From Osmia lignaria lignaria (lineage: Eukaryota; Arthropoda; Insecta; Hymenoptera; Megachilidae): a stretch of DNA of 64,000 nt. The stretch is from positions 7,194,501-7,258,500 of the forward strand of contig NC_135045.1 of assembly GCF_051020975.1 (NCBI RefSeq), written 5' to 3'. Under the pieces are notes generated by a model that saw only the letters and a program-made list of their open reading frames with translations, had not been told where the DNA came from and did no database searches. This document shows, piece by piece, positions 15,450 to 26,096 of the stretch. Position 1 is the stretch's first letter; each line of letters begins with the position of its first letter. The translations under genes were made by a program, and so were the position numbers.

Positions 15450-15455
15450 TTTATT
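15450..15455 (-). terminator. Candidate poly(A) signal for su(f)
   Basis: AATAAA on the minus strand (TTTATT on plus), about 0.9 kb past the su(f) stop codon. It is a candidate 3' end for the transcript; other AT-rich hexamer variants lie nearer, so the true cleavage site is uncertain. Confidence 0.3.
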
Positions 15456-16370
15456 GGTCCTGTACATCGAATTTATATAAATTGATTTAAACATACAGCG
15501 CGAAACAATTGTATTCGGATGAATAGCTTTCCGAGCATGTTCGATTCAAATAAATTTTAGAACAGATTGGATAGATAAATGAATTGTTTAATCAATTTGG
15601 TATTTTACAAAAATTGTATACAAATGTCGAAAATAAATAGATATTGAAATAGAAACTGGAATGAAGAAACCAATTTCTCGAATACATTTGATTCGATACC
15701 GTGAATTTAGGTAAATCGTTCTATAAATGAAAAAAAAAAAAATAAATCGGTTTTTTCTCTTATCGCATAGTGTACATAAAAATTCACATAAAACAATAGT
15801 GCTAAATAATATTTTATGATACAAATTACTTACAATTATAACAAATTACTTCTGCCCGATAAAAGACGAATATGTCTTACCAATCACCTTCGCTTTTGCA
15901 CCACAATTCTTATAAGGCCTGAGCAACATTTTTTTCAATATACAAATTACCATAAACAATGGTCTCGAAATTAAATCTTGATTTGAAGATTTCAATACAT
16001 AGCAAAATAGGTAACGATACAATGATGTTCGATCCATTGGACGTTCCCAATGTTGTCCCCGTCCGGGTCAAATTAGACACTTTCTATATAAATGAACACA
16101 TTTGAAGAAATATGAAATCAATGGTGTAAGTATAGGATTTCTGAGTACATAGTACTCAAACTATCGTGCACAGTGTCACATAAGGAATTTAGTAGTTGCT
16201 TACATATACGTAACGTACGCTTTTAGATAATAATAGGTTTGTCCCGTCAGGAAATATCTCCTTCCGGAACAAACAGAGAAAATGTAAAAATATATGATAA
16301 CGTGTATCAGATATCTCCAGGATACTTGGAGATGATACGTAACTCTGTTGTCGGGTTATCATTTCTTTGT

Positions 16371-19300
16371 TCATTTGACTCGTTTCTGTTGTCTTTGGCG
16401 GTATATGTCGTTTGCCGGAGGTGGTGGTAGATCTTCTTCCTCGCTATCATCACCTCCTAAACGCGTTCTTCTGCGTTTAGATCCGATACTTATTCCATCG
16501 TTACTTTCATCGACGATCCAATGTACGGACTTGGCTAAGTCGAATAATTTTGTGTCGCAACCATTATCTGCTACCGGCAATGGAGCTATACATTAGAAAT
16601 TTCATAAAAACAATTAGAAACAAATTAAGGAGTTAGAAATTAAAAAACACTTGTTAATATTATTTCTAATTTTACCATGTTCCGGTAGCTGGATCCGATT
16701 GAAAACGTCCATAAGTAAGTCAACAGCTACGAATGGTCCTCTGAAACAACCTGGTGGCGGAAGCATGGTACAAAGTTGCGCTGCGGCAGGTGGTAACGGG
16801 AAAGTACCGCCTGAAGTGAAAACAGGAAATAAATATAAATTTGTTACAAAAATTTGTAGAAGCATAGTAGATATTATCAATACTAACCAGGTACTGGATG
16901 CTCTCCGGGTAATGGATTTACTTTTGGCTTATAAGGAATCATTTGCGACAAATCCGGTCTAGGTAAAGACGCGATAGCCTCTTCCGGATCCGGTATCCGC
17001 GGTAATGCACCAACTGTACTTCTGGCAACACTAGACACTTCCATATATCCGATGGATCGTAACTCCATTGGAGTACACGGATATAAATCCAGGAACTTAT
17101 ATCTATCTACTAATTGTGCTGTCTCCTTGCCTTCGAACTCTTTGATCTAAAAGATGAAAAGGTTTGAAATATTCTATATTATTAACAACATCGATCTTTT
17201 ATCGATTTTCTATTGATACCTTTTCTAAGACTGCGCTACGTCTTTTTTCGACTTTAACAATACTGGCTAGATCTCCGATATTAGACTCAAACTCTAAAAA
17301 GCGATTCCATATGTCACTAAAAGAAAAGTTTTTAACATTAGACATGAAAATATATATCTAATCTGTTGAAATGATTAAACGTATCGATTACGTACACTGA
17401 TTTTTCTGGTTCTAAACTACCAGAAGATAAAACTCTTTCAAACAGAACCCTTGTGTTATTGTCCTCTGCAACATTAAATCCATATTTTGCACAATTAACT
17501 TAACTGAATCAAATTAATCGTGGAATTAAATGTTCATTCGTCTCACCGTTCAAATGCGATAAGTAGTCAATATAACAAAGTATATAGTCAGGGTTATCTC
17601 CGAACTTTTTTAAACCCAGTTCGAATATTCGGAAAGCAATATTTTTATCTTTAGTACAGTAATATTCCATTAACGCAGCAGCGACGTATACGTGATGTTT
17701 ACATCTCGGATCTTCTCGAGCTCGTTTGAAAACCGTCCTAGCAGATTTTATACCTTCTGCGCGTCTTGCAAATTTCATATATTGTACATAAGCCTACGAA
17801 AAATGAACCGATTTAACAGGGAAATTGAGAGAGGATACGAAAATTAATATCGATAAATACTAACGAGTGTCGGGTCAATATCAGGTATATCAAGGAACTT
17901 TTGATATATTTGATGCACTTTCTCGTACTTTACTCTTCCCTCTTCGAAATCCGCGTGTGCAAAATATAATAACATATTTTTCGATAACAATGTACTTGTC
18001 GCTCTTTCGAACATAGTAGCAGCTTCGTCGCTTAAATTCTTCGCTGCATTTACATCCCCCTTTTCCGTTAATATTTTCGAGCTAAGTTCTAAGAAGTGTG
18101 CGGCTTGATGCCACACCGCCGGGTGATGACCCAAACATAGTAAACATTGTTCTATAGCAAACATTACTCTACGTGCAACTAAAGAAGTATCTTCGGTTCT
18201 TAGAGGATTGCTACGTTCCCATGCAATGTACTTTTTCCATAATTCAACCTGACGCAGAAACATTAACGTTTGTATAATTAATCAGATACATTAAATTAAT
18301 AGTGTAGGAGAAATAGTACTTGTTTCACTTCTTCTGGATGGCCAGTTGGAGGTACGCTCGGTGCACTACGATTCAGTCCTCTTGTTACAGCTTCCAACTC
18401 CTTGGCAACCCGTCTTGCGTTCATATAATCTCTGGAACGTTCAATAGCCATCTTTTCTGCAATTATTGGATTAATATTTTGTTCAAATGCCATGTAATCT
18501 TTCCACAATTGTTCCATGTTTATCATGGGGTTGACAACACCGCGTTGATATACCTGTAATTTAGCAGTAATAATATAACAATCAAAATAATTGAAAACAC
18601 GTTTGCATACGCTGGAGTATACGCGCGATTAATTACCTTCCGAACCGCGCTAATTTTCTGATTCTCGGCGTACGAACCAACAGCTTCGACACTTTTCAAA
18701 AACATAACATAATCATTCCATATACTATACGAATGTATATCCATCCCAATTTTATCCAATGCAAAATCATACGCTTGTGCCATTTTTTCCCTACAAATAG
18801 TATATCAGTTGATAGTTTAAAGTTGTAACTGCTTGATTAAATATCTGTTCATGGACCAATGTACTTACTTATACGTAGCAAGACTGGCTTTTGTTTCTTT
18901 GACATAAGAAAGGTAAAGTTTCCACAACTCAATATTTAAGATTTTCATGAGGCACCTTTGGAAAAGCTGTCAGAGAAAACAAGTATTTTAGAGGCAATGT
19001 AAGGAAACAATGTATCATCCACACGAAGCCCACTCAATTGTTGTTACAAAAAAGATTACGTATCTACCACCTTACTTACCCATACAGGCAAGTCTTTTTT
19101 TTTTATACACATATTTGAACATTAATGATAATACCAATAAAAGTCACATTAACATATCAGAAACAGAAAATCAACAATTTATTAAAGCAAATTTTTTGAT
19201 ACAATCACTACTACAATATCGTTTATATATAGTGGGAGAAATAATAATGCACCAGTGCATCAATTGAGAAATGGTTTATTGCTTAAACATATGATTCAGT

Positions 19301-21044
19301 GTGAATAATTGAGAAATTTTTTGTAGATATGAGATTATAAAGGTAACATAAAATAAACCCCATTGAATCAAACAGTTTATTTATTTTTTGCAAGTGGGGT
19401 TAGTAGTATGACAGAATTGACCTATGTGGGATCTAGAAATGAATGATCCCGAAACGTGACAAAAAAATTTAGACAGTGTGAAGCAACATAAGGTGATAGA
19501 AATAAATCGCGAATTAATATGAGCACCGTTTATGGCATATTTCATTTTTACTAATTATTATTCAAATACATTAATACATTTAACACTAATTAGTTCTTCT
19601 TCACCTTATGCTACCTCTATAGAATTTTCACAATACCTGAGAATACTTCTCAAATACTGTTCAAGGGGAAGGTAAATTATGTAAGTCCCAAAACTTTTTG
19701 ATGAAACAATTTTTGATAATATCAATTGTCTCAAACTCATTTATATAATATTGAGACAAACATGTGCATCATCAAGATTGTTTCTGTATGCACAGATATA
19801 AATATACCTTGCATAAGTCAAACATTTTTACTTTAGATCATGTTCAATAAAATTTCTACACCTTGTGTATGAATTTTATCATATGTCAGATAACATAATT
19901 CAAGCACAGTGAAAAGTGTATTGTAGGAAGGAATACAAGGCTGTTGCATTCAGGAAGCTGCCTTCATAAGTTGATTTATGCTAATATCAAATCTATATTA
20001 ACTCATAGGCTAAGTAGATTATATATTATTTGAAAACATATTGCTCAACAAAGAAAACAACCTCCCAAATATACCAACACACCAATTATTAATTAATGAA
20101 AGATATGTTTATGGTGAAATACTGTTTTTATTCACCTTATATAAAATGCAAAGTGCTTAGAGTCACAGTGTATGATAATATTTAATCGCAAATTATTGAG
20201 TTAATCTTATTACACTAAAAAATTTTTTAACTACCACTGTTCAATAAGAAATTTTCCTATTTAATATAACGAGCGTTTAATTATAATTGTTCTTGATTAA
20301 TTAATAAACATGCATATAACTGCAAGTTTGAATTAAAAAAAAATCCACCCGACAATTTTATTGAAAAACCAATAATGAAAATTATGTATACTCAAAACAA
20401 ACAATTTGAATAATACATTGAACTATAAATTTAATAACATGTAAAATAATGTCATTAAAGTTTGAAACTCAGACAATTAATATTAACATACCTTTTCCAC
20501 CTTTTCAAAGTTGCGCATTTTCATCTGAAACAGTCACAAATAGTATAAAATAAAATTTTATTTTCTTCTAGTATAGGAATCTATTTAGTTGTATTATTTA
20601 ATATACAATATTGTACATAGTTTAGAACAATTTATTTATAAACTTTTCTGACGGTGTTTCCATTAATATTGTTTATAGCAGATGATGATAATGAAAGTGG
20701 TGATAGTATTACCTCTTGTTCTATATAAATCTTCCAATAACGTCCAGCTGAAGGAAAGACAGAGACAAGCTTCTCAAAAACTGGTCTTACTTCTGTAATA
20801 GGTCTGTTCTGTGCTTCTCTGATAAGGATGCTCCATGCTTCCAAATCATACGGAGATTCGTCCACAGTTTTCTGAGCACGTTGTAACTTCTCATTTCCCC
20901 AGTCCTACGAGTAAAAAGAACGCACAATTATTCAACGTAAGCAATTTATACTACACATTACGCAAAGTGAGGTTATATTAACACAATGCTAATTTTCTAG
21001 ATATTATTAAATCGACTTACGAATTCCGTTTTATCGTCTGTCAT
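16371..21044 (-). CDS. su(f): Suppressor of forked / cleavage stimulation factor subunit 3 (CstF-77)
   Basis: Scaffold of the cleavage stimulation factor: the CstF-77 dimer bridges CstF-64 and CstF-50 and recognises the GU-rich element during nuclear pre-mRNA 3'-end cleavage. Coding exons (minus strand, 5' to 3'): 21021-21044, 20713-20904, 20492-20524, 18869-18966, 18637-18790, 18320-18553, 17865-18248, 17547-17793, 17396-17465, 17220-17316, 16888-17146, 16676-16810, 16371-16585. All junctions are GT-AG and in phase, giving 713 residues, close to human CSTF3 (about 717). Residues ~20-550 form the HAT-repeat array, with family signatures such as YDLEAWSILIREAQN, EKLFQRCLMK, RSDYMNARRVAKE-like RSRDYMNARRVAKE, ARRAEGIKSAR and KETAQLVDRYKF. 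A Pro-rich segment (~594-625, with GGTFPLPP) and an acidic patch (DDSEEED) lead to the conserved tail DIYRQRQQKRVK. Start: the ATG at 21044 opens MTDDKTEF in a 24-base first coding exon. The gene appears complete. Confidence 0.97.
18967..20491 (-). other. Long su(f) intron 3, possible intronic polyadenylation region
   Basis: At 1,525 bp this intron, between codons 83 and 84 (EK|LF), is 8 times longer than the next longest su(f) intron (188 bp). It carries several minus-strand AATAAA hexamers: an overlapping AATAAATAAA at 19376-19385, and others at 20127-20132 and 20357-20362. It also has an imperfect inverted repeat of about 16 bp near 19483-19498 and 19601-19616 (core CATAAGGTGA). In fly su(f) and mammalian CSTF3, premature polyadenylation in an early intron feeds back on CstF-77 level. 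That this intron does the same is inferred from length, place and hexamers only. No coding sequence is seen inside it. Confidence 0.4.
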
Positions 21045-21240
21045 TTTCTGATCCTACGGACGATGCTAATGCCCTAAAATAAAAAACTTTTGCTTATCGA
21101 AGAGAAAAATGGCTGCAGGAAAGCCCTCAACACCCAACACGCTATAGCTTGTAACCAATACAACTCACAGGGTCGATTACGTTCGATATATCGCTGCGAG
21201 AAGTCGCTCGATACATCGAGTCGTCGATTTTCGATAATCG
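21045..21240 (-). promoter_or_regulatory. su(f) 5' leader and probable promoter region with CGATA cluster
   Basis: The stretch directly upstream of the su(f) ATG. It holds a CCAAT-like ATTGG on the minus strand near 21156-21160 and four CGATA/TATCG words within 53 bp: a perfect palindrome CGATATATCG (21184-21193), CGATA at 21209-21213 inside CTCGATACATCGAG, and CGATA at 21232-21236. No TATA box is evident, as expected of a housekeeping gene. The start site is not defined by the sequence. Confidence 0.4.
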
Positions 21241-21555
21241 CCATACTGGTATTCAAATTTGAAAGGATCTTCTGCAGGAATGTTTCTCTTTATTTGTTAG
21301 ATTGCATGTTTAGCGACGTGTAATGTTTAAATATTAAATAATAGTCTTTATTGTTGAATAATAATGTTTATTTTAAATACCGTAAAATGTTATTACAGTA
21401 TGATGTATTTCGTAATAAAAACTAGCTACCAGCTACCTGCTACTTGGACCAAAAGGGAACAGTTTTCTTCAGTATTTGCATTTATTTAAATTGTTACATA
21501 TACATTTCTAAACAAGTTTATATTGTATAACATGTTTTCTATTATTTATAGACAT

Positions 21556-21563
21556 AAAAAAAA
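21556..21563 (-). terminator. Pol III terminator of tRNA-Asn
   Basis: Eight consecutive T on the minus strand begin two bases past the mature 3' end of the tRNA, the standard RNA polymerase III stop. Confidence 0.9.
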
Positions 21564-21564
21564 C

Positions 21565-21581
21565 CGCCCCCGGGTGGGCTC

Positions 21582-21618
<37 letters not shown>

Positions 21619-21638
21619 GCCGATTGCGCCACGGAGGC
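21565..21638 (-). tRNA. tRNA-Asn: tRNA-Asn (anticodon GTT)
   Basis: A 74-base cloverleaf on the minus strand. The acceptor stem GCCTCCG pairs with CGGGGGC (one G-U), the D stem is GCGC/GCGC, the anticodon stem TTCGG/CCGAA encloses CTGTTAA with anticodon GTT, and the T stem GGTGG/CCACC encloses TTCGAGC. The discriminator base is G; CCA is not encoded and there is no intron, as usual. The internal A box TGGCGCAATCGG (21620-21631) and B box GGTTCGAGCCC (21576-21586) are intact, and a T run follows the 3' end, so the gene looks functional. Confidence 0.97.
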
Positions 21639-21649
21639 TGTTGGTACTA

Positions 21650-22384
21650 GGTCGTCACTTGATATTGTTCTTGTCCACGATTAAAATTTTAATTATTTTA
21701 TCATTTAATACACATTATAATTCTTCCCACTTGTAGTTTGACGGCAAAGGATGGTTATTTTTCCCTAAAATTACTTATAATAGCATATTTCGTTTTTCAG
21801 TGTAAAAGTAACACGTTTGTCTAATTAATCACACTTGCTACCAGGGTTGCGTCATCCGAGCGTTTTCTAGGGTTTTTTACATTTTACAGTATTTTACGGT
21901 AAGATACGTTAAGGTGATGCGAGCGTCGAAAACTTTACCGACAGTCCCTAGAGAAATCCCTAGACGCGAGTTTTCAAATTACGTCCTCATTTCTAAACAG
22001 AATGTAAAAAAATTTGAGGGACGTGTTCAGAAGGTTCTAAAGAATATTTGTCTGGTCCTTATATTATCCAAATCGTCAAAAACTTATAAAATATTGAAAT
22101 TGCTGTCTGTCAACGATCAAGAAAATGGCGGATCGGACTCACCTGCATTGATTTATTCGTAATATAAACATTTCTGTGAATCGTATGTCCAAATAGGGAC
22201 CAGACTGATATTCTTTGGGTTGGATAGAATAAAACGAGTACCCAAGGGATGATGTACAAGTCTCCAGATAGAAGTAATTTGAAAACTACGATTTCGTTGA
22301 TTGTTCACTCGCGAAAGACGTCAACAAGGTAAAACAGACCAGATATTTAGTTTCTCGTTCATTCTGTAGGGCGCAGTTCGTTCG
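21650..22384. other. Spacer upstream of tRNA-Asn, nothing supported
   Basis: Mixed sequence between the tRNA and the repeat island. An 82-codon frame at 21914-22162 lacks any family motif and splice context. Confidence 0.5.
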
Positions 22385-22560
22385 TTTGATTAATAAACAA
22401 TTGTAAAATTAAAAATAATAATTAAATAATTTTTAATATAATAATTAAACAAAATTTTGCAATATACCCACGCGGAAATGTAAAGAAATAAACAATTTAA
22501 ATAGATATAACAATAATTTGATTAATAAACAATTGTAAAATATAAAATAATAATTAAACA
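22385..22560. repeat. AT-rich direct duplication, period 132 bp
   Basis: The block starting TTTGATTAATAAACAATTG at 22385-22430 recurs almost unchanged at 22517-22560. It marks the left edge of the 22.4-28.6 kb repeat island. Confidence 0.75.
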
Positions 22561-22682
22561 AATATTAACAAATATCAGATAGAAATAATTAAATCTGCGG
22601 AACCGGTGAAGCGGAACGTCACGCTTGATTGCGCGCGCCGCGCGCTGGTACATGCGCGACCCGTACAGAGGTCAAATCTAAT

Positions 22683-22734
22683 CAGTCTTATCGCGACCGC
22701 CAAAGGATACGGATGGATCTGTCAAACATATACC
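22683..22734 (+). repeat. Dispersed segment shared with 35477-35528
   Basis: An ungapped 52 bp alignment with 35477-35528 gives about 75% identity. It includes CAGTCTTAT at the start, GGATnCGGAT in the middle and GTCAAACATATAC at the end. In both places it stands just before short-period tandem arrays, suggesting one transposon family. Confidence 0.65.
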
Positions 22735-22834
22735 GGTACGGGTTGATACCATGGATATTCGTGCATGGATTTATCAGTGTATTACCACAAGTGTTACTGT
22801 GTTTGCCTATAGTATTTCCTATAGTGTTTCCCAT

Positions 22835-23202
22835 GTGTTTTGGAATATTTATACGGATATATTAGTTCGTTTTATGGTGTGGAACCCCATGTACCTGCAT
22901 GTGCTTTATTGTGTTTTATGGTGTGGTACTCCATGTACCTGCATGTGCTTTATTGTGTTTTATGGTGTGGTTCCCTATGTGCTTTGGCATATTTTTACGG
23001 ATTTATTAGTGGGTTTTATGGAGTGGTACCCTATGTGTTTTGGCATATTTATACGGATTCATTAGTGGGTTTTATGGAGTAGTACCCTATGTGTGTTGGC
23101 ATATTTATACGGATTTATTAGTGGGTTTTATGGAGTAGTACCCTATGTGTTTTAGTATATTTATACGAATTTATTAGTAGGCTTTATGGAGTGGTAACCT
23201 AT
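22835..23202. repeat. Composite tandem array (56 bp and 44 bp units)
   Basis: One diverged 56 bp unit (22835-22890) is followed by two 44 bp units (22889-22932, 22933-22976; each begins ATGTACCTGCATGTGC), then four 56 bp units at 22979-23034, 23035-23090, 23091-23146 and 23147-23202. The 56 bp unit begins GTGTTTTGGCATATTTATAC. Both unit types contain GTTTTATGG followed by TGTGG or AGTRG, so the 44 bp form may be a rearranged derivative. The T/G bias keeps frames open, but the array is not protein-coding in any recognisable way. Confidence 0.85.
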
Positions 23203-23731
23203 GTGTTTTGCTACAATTTTGCAAATATTTTATGGTGTTCTATGGTTTTGATCTTCATGTGTTTTGGGATGTATTTATTTGCATGTGTTTTACCGTATTT
23301 TATGATGTAGTTATTCCTATATAGTTTTGCATGCATATTTTTAAATTATAGTATGTATTAGCATATTAACTACAACAAATTGAGAGAAAACATATATCGT
23401 TCAAGAATCGTGGTTTTTATGCTTCCAGATGAGTGCTTTGGCCAGTGGGGGTACCGTTTCTTTGACCAGCCAACAGTCGAGCTATGAATCAATCTAAGAT
23501 GCGTGGCGAGTGCAGTGGTGCAAGTCAACGATCGGTGAGTCGCATGCTTTAAAGTTCCTCCGATTCCCATCATGTCGTAGGACGAATGGTCCGTAGCGAC
23601 ACGGGAATTGGTTGTAATTTTTATTTTTTGAGCGAGCATAGTGACCCACGAATATCACTGTATTATTTTATACAACGATAATCGTGCAAATTGCTTTTTT
23701 GTGTATTTTATGCCTTAGCTTAGGATAGGGT

Positions 23732-23835
23732 TTTCTTGTACATATTTACATATATAGATTTCGAGTTTAAAAATGTAAAGAAGTCGGATGACCCTCCGAC
23801 TTCACAATACATTTTCTTTTTTATATGTACAAGAA
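23732..23835. repeat. Large imperfect palindrome
   Basis: Outer arms TTCTTGTACATAT (23732-23744) and ATATGTACAAGAA (23823-23835) are perfect reverse complements. A middle pair AAAATGTA/TACATTTT and an inner perfect 9 bp stem GAAGTCGGA/TCCGACTTC with loop TGACCC lie between them. The whole could fold as one long hairpin. Confidence 0.8.
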
Positions 23836-23848
23836 TTTATTTCGCGAT

Positions 23849-23927
23849 GAGCGGATTTCAATATCAAAGTAATAAGCATGATTACTATTAATTATTATAA
23901 CTACTTACTTTGATAACGAAATCGCTC
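23849..23927. repeat. Second palindrome, adjacent
   Basis: The left arm, starting GAGCGGATTTCAATATCAAA, matches the reverse complement of the right arm ending at 23927 (shared GAGCG, ATTTC and TATCAAAGTAA), with a ~27 bp AT-rich centre. It lies 13 bp after the first palindrome. Confidence 0.75.
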
Positions 23928-23974
23928 TTGAAATTGAAACGTTTTTCCAATTTTACTCGTGAAATTGGCATCAG

Positions 23975-24802
23975 TTTAGTATATGGGCTGGCCCCCAGGG
24001 GGGTTGGTATTTGCTCTTCAAGCATTGTATAAAGTTCCCCTTTCGTACTTGAAATTCATTCTGTCACGTTCACGGTTCTCGACCCTAAACACTCATCATT
24101 CACACTTCAGCCTCACGAACTCTATAACATAATCATTTATCCACCCGCATACCCCAGTATAGTGAAATATTAGCCCGTTAGATATTTATGTACTAGTCAT
24201 GTTTTTAGATCAGGATTTTCTATTTTAATTAGTGTTGCGAAAAATTTCCAACGCGAGAGTAAATATGACAATGCACTGACTAGTATTTGGTGGGAATCCT
24301 TTTGGTTTTTAAACTCAATCCAATGTTTTATTTATTTAATCAAATTAGTTACAAGGATTCCGCGGCATAAGACCGTGAAATACCATCTCATGGGAGATAA
24401 ACCCATGCATTACTAGGCCTTTCAAGGCGCAGTTTAGAATGTGGCGCACATCCATATGTTCCATTTAATAACCTGCAGTCCTTTTGCCTATACTATGGGC
24501 GTCCGTCAATCTGACACGTTGGATGCAACGTGTTGGACGGGCGGGTAGCGCTCTTAGCGAAGGGGTGCATCCTGTCCTGGCGTTACGACGTCCAGGCGGG
24601 GTGGGTGGTATGTAGCGTCGGGCGCAAGTCCAGGGGGCCTAAGAACCTCCGTTGCCAACTGATATTAGCAGTGCACCATGTTTTATTGTCATAGTTGCTC
24701 AATTTTGCTTTTCTGTATTTGCTCTTCAAGCTTTATATTTGCAAAGTCGAGTCACTTTTATTAAAAATAAAACCCCCTGGGGGGGCCAGCCCATATACTA
24801 AA
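23975..24802. mobile_element. Non-autonomous DNA-transposon-like element, 828 bp
   Basis: Terminal inverted repeats: 23975-24005 (starts TTTAGTATATGGGCTGGC) and 24771-24802, which are reverse complements apart from one extra base in the C run. Just inside the ends, TATTTGCTCTTCAAGC recurs as a 16 bp direct repeat (24008-24023, 24716-24731). The interior has a GC-rich core (about 24500-24650) unlike the AT-rich flanks, and no transposase frame. No flanking target duplication is obvious; if the ends are trimmed to TATGGG, a TA duplication is possible. The superfamily is not assigned. Confidence 0.75.
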
Positions 24803-24823
24803 TCGGAGCCGTGAAGTTTCGCC

Positions 24824-24855
24824 GATATTCTTACTTTTAATAAAGTGAGAATATC
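24824..24855. repeat. Near-perfect 14 bp-stem hairpin
   Basis: GATATTCTTACTTT, loop TAAT, then AAAGTGAGAATATC: 13 of 14 pairs match. It lies 21 bp beyond the right end of the inverted-repeat element. Confidence 0.75.
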
Positions 24856-26096
24856 ATCTTTAGTTTTTGCTAATCATACGTTTTAACTTAGGCATTTCAG
24901 CACACATGAAGAAAACTGGTAGGTGAAAATACCTTTGGCCTTGTTCATTTTTATGCCCAAAGCTCATTCGGGTACTTAGATGTACTCGCGTGGGTGGAGG
25001 GCGGTGGACAAGGTTTAGTTTTAAGTATAATTCATTTTGGCGACTGACAGAAGTAGTGAACCAATAGTGAACCACGATAGAAGTTCCACATGTGTGTGTG
25101 CGGTTAGGATGTGGGATTTGTATCGTTTATTAACAATCTTAACTTACTATAACATTACAAAATACTTATCAAGAATAAATTGAAAAATTTTTACATTAGA
25201 TAATTCAATAGAATACGAAAATGAAATGTATTACTTTAGCATAATGTTCACTATTATTTGTCAGTCGATTTCAGCAAAAAGGTATGATTTTATTAGAGTG
25301 TGAAAGTTGAATTGAACTCGGGTGTCGGAGGCGTCCCGGGACGTTCTCCCTAGGTGTAGGCATTTTTGCACCCGGGTGGTTGTATGAGAACCGTGGAGTG
25401 AATTTTTGTGAGGATGATTTTTGCCCTTTTTTAAATATAGCGATAGGCAGGCAGGTAGTTTACTTCTGGTGTGATTGAGTTTAGTTTATAAGTAGGCAGG
25501 GCCAGAGCAAGCTTTCATGTTTCTCTTCGTATTCTCCTCTAATACGTGAGAAGCTTGTATCTGGGGTTGGAAATTAAAAAATCGAGAGGAAAAATGAAAA
25601 TGCAAATTAATTAGTTGATTAATTAATTAATTTAGCATTCTCTCTTGATTTTTTCAAGGCCAAGCCTTATTAGTTTGTAAGTCGTAGTCGTGGTACTAGA
25701 CCCGATTACAAAAATGAAGTATTAAAATGAAAGTGAAGTGAAGTGAAATTAAAAGGTGTTTTGTGCTTGGACATTTGCAAAAATTGTGCAGGTATGCGAG
25801 TAGTGATTCAAGGGATCGTTGCTCGTTTACGTGTTACATTTTCACAAATGTCTGAGCAAACGTAAAATTTTCGCGAGTGATTTTTGTGAGGCTATTGCCG
25901 AAGAAAGAAGAGGCTATATGCTGAAGAGCCCCGGCAAAATTTGCCCAGAAGAGGGGAACTACTAATGGCTCTCCATCTTCGGATGGACAGTCATTCTGTC
26001 ACTATGCTCGCTAATTTTTTTTTTCATTTTTTTTCCTTGACTGGTATGAAAAGTACCGTCGAGAACATATTGAACTTGAAATTTTATTACAATTTT
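24856..26096. other. Repeat-island filler without genes
   Basis: No coding signal. A GC-rich patch (about 25320-25385) with CCCGGG sites stands out from the AT-rich context and resembles transposon remnant rather than gene. A TTAATTAATTAATTAA run lies near 25615-25632. Confidence 0.5.

Noticed and set aside
16348..16962. Plus-strand frames over the 3' exons of su(f)
   Set aside because: Shadows of the minus-strand exons, which have full family matches and consistent splice phases.
22751..23065. Open frames through the 56/44 bp array with repeated Cys/Met/Tyr peptides
   Set aside because: Explained by the T/G-rich tandem repeat; several frames are open at once.
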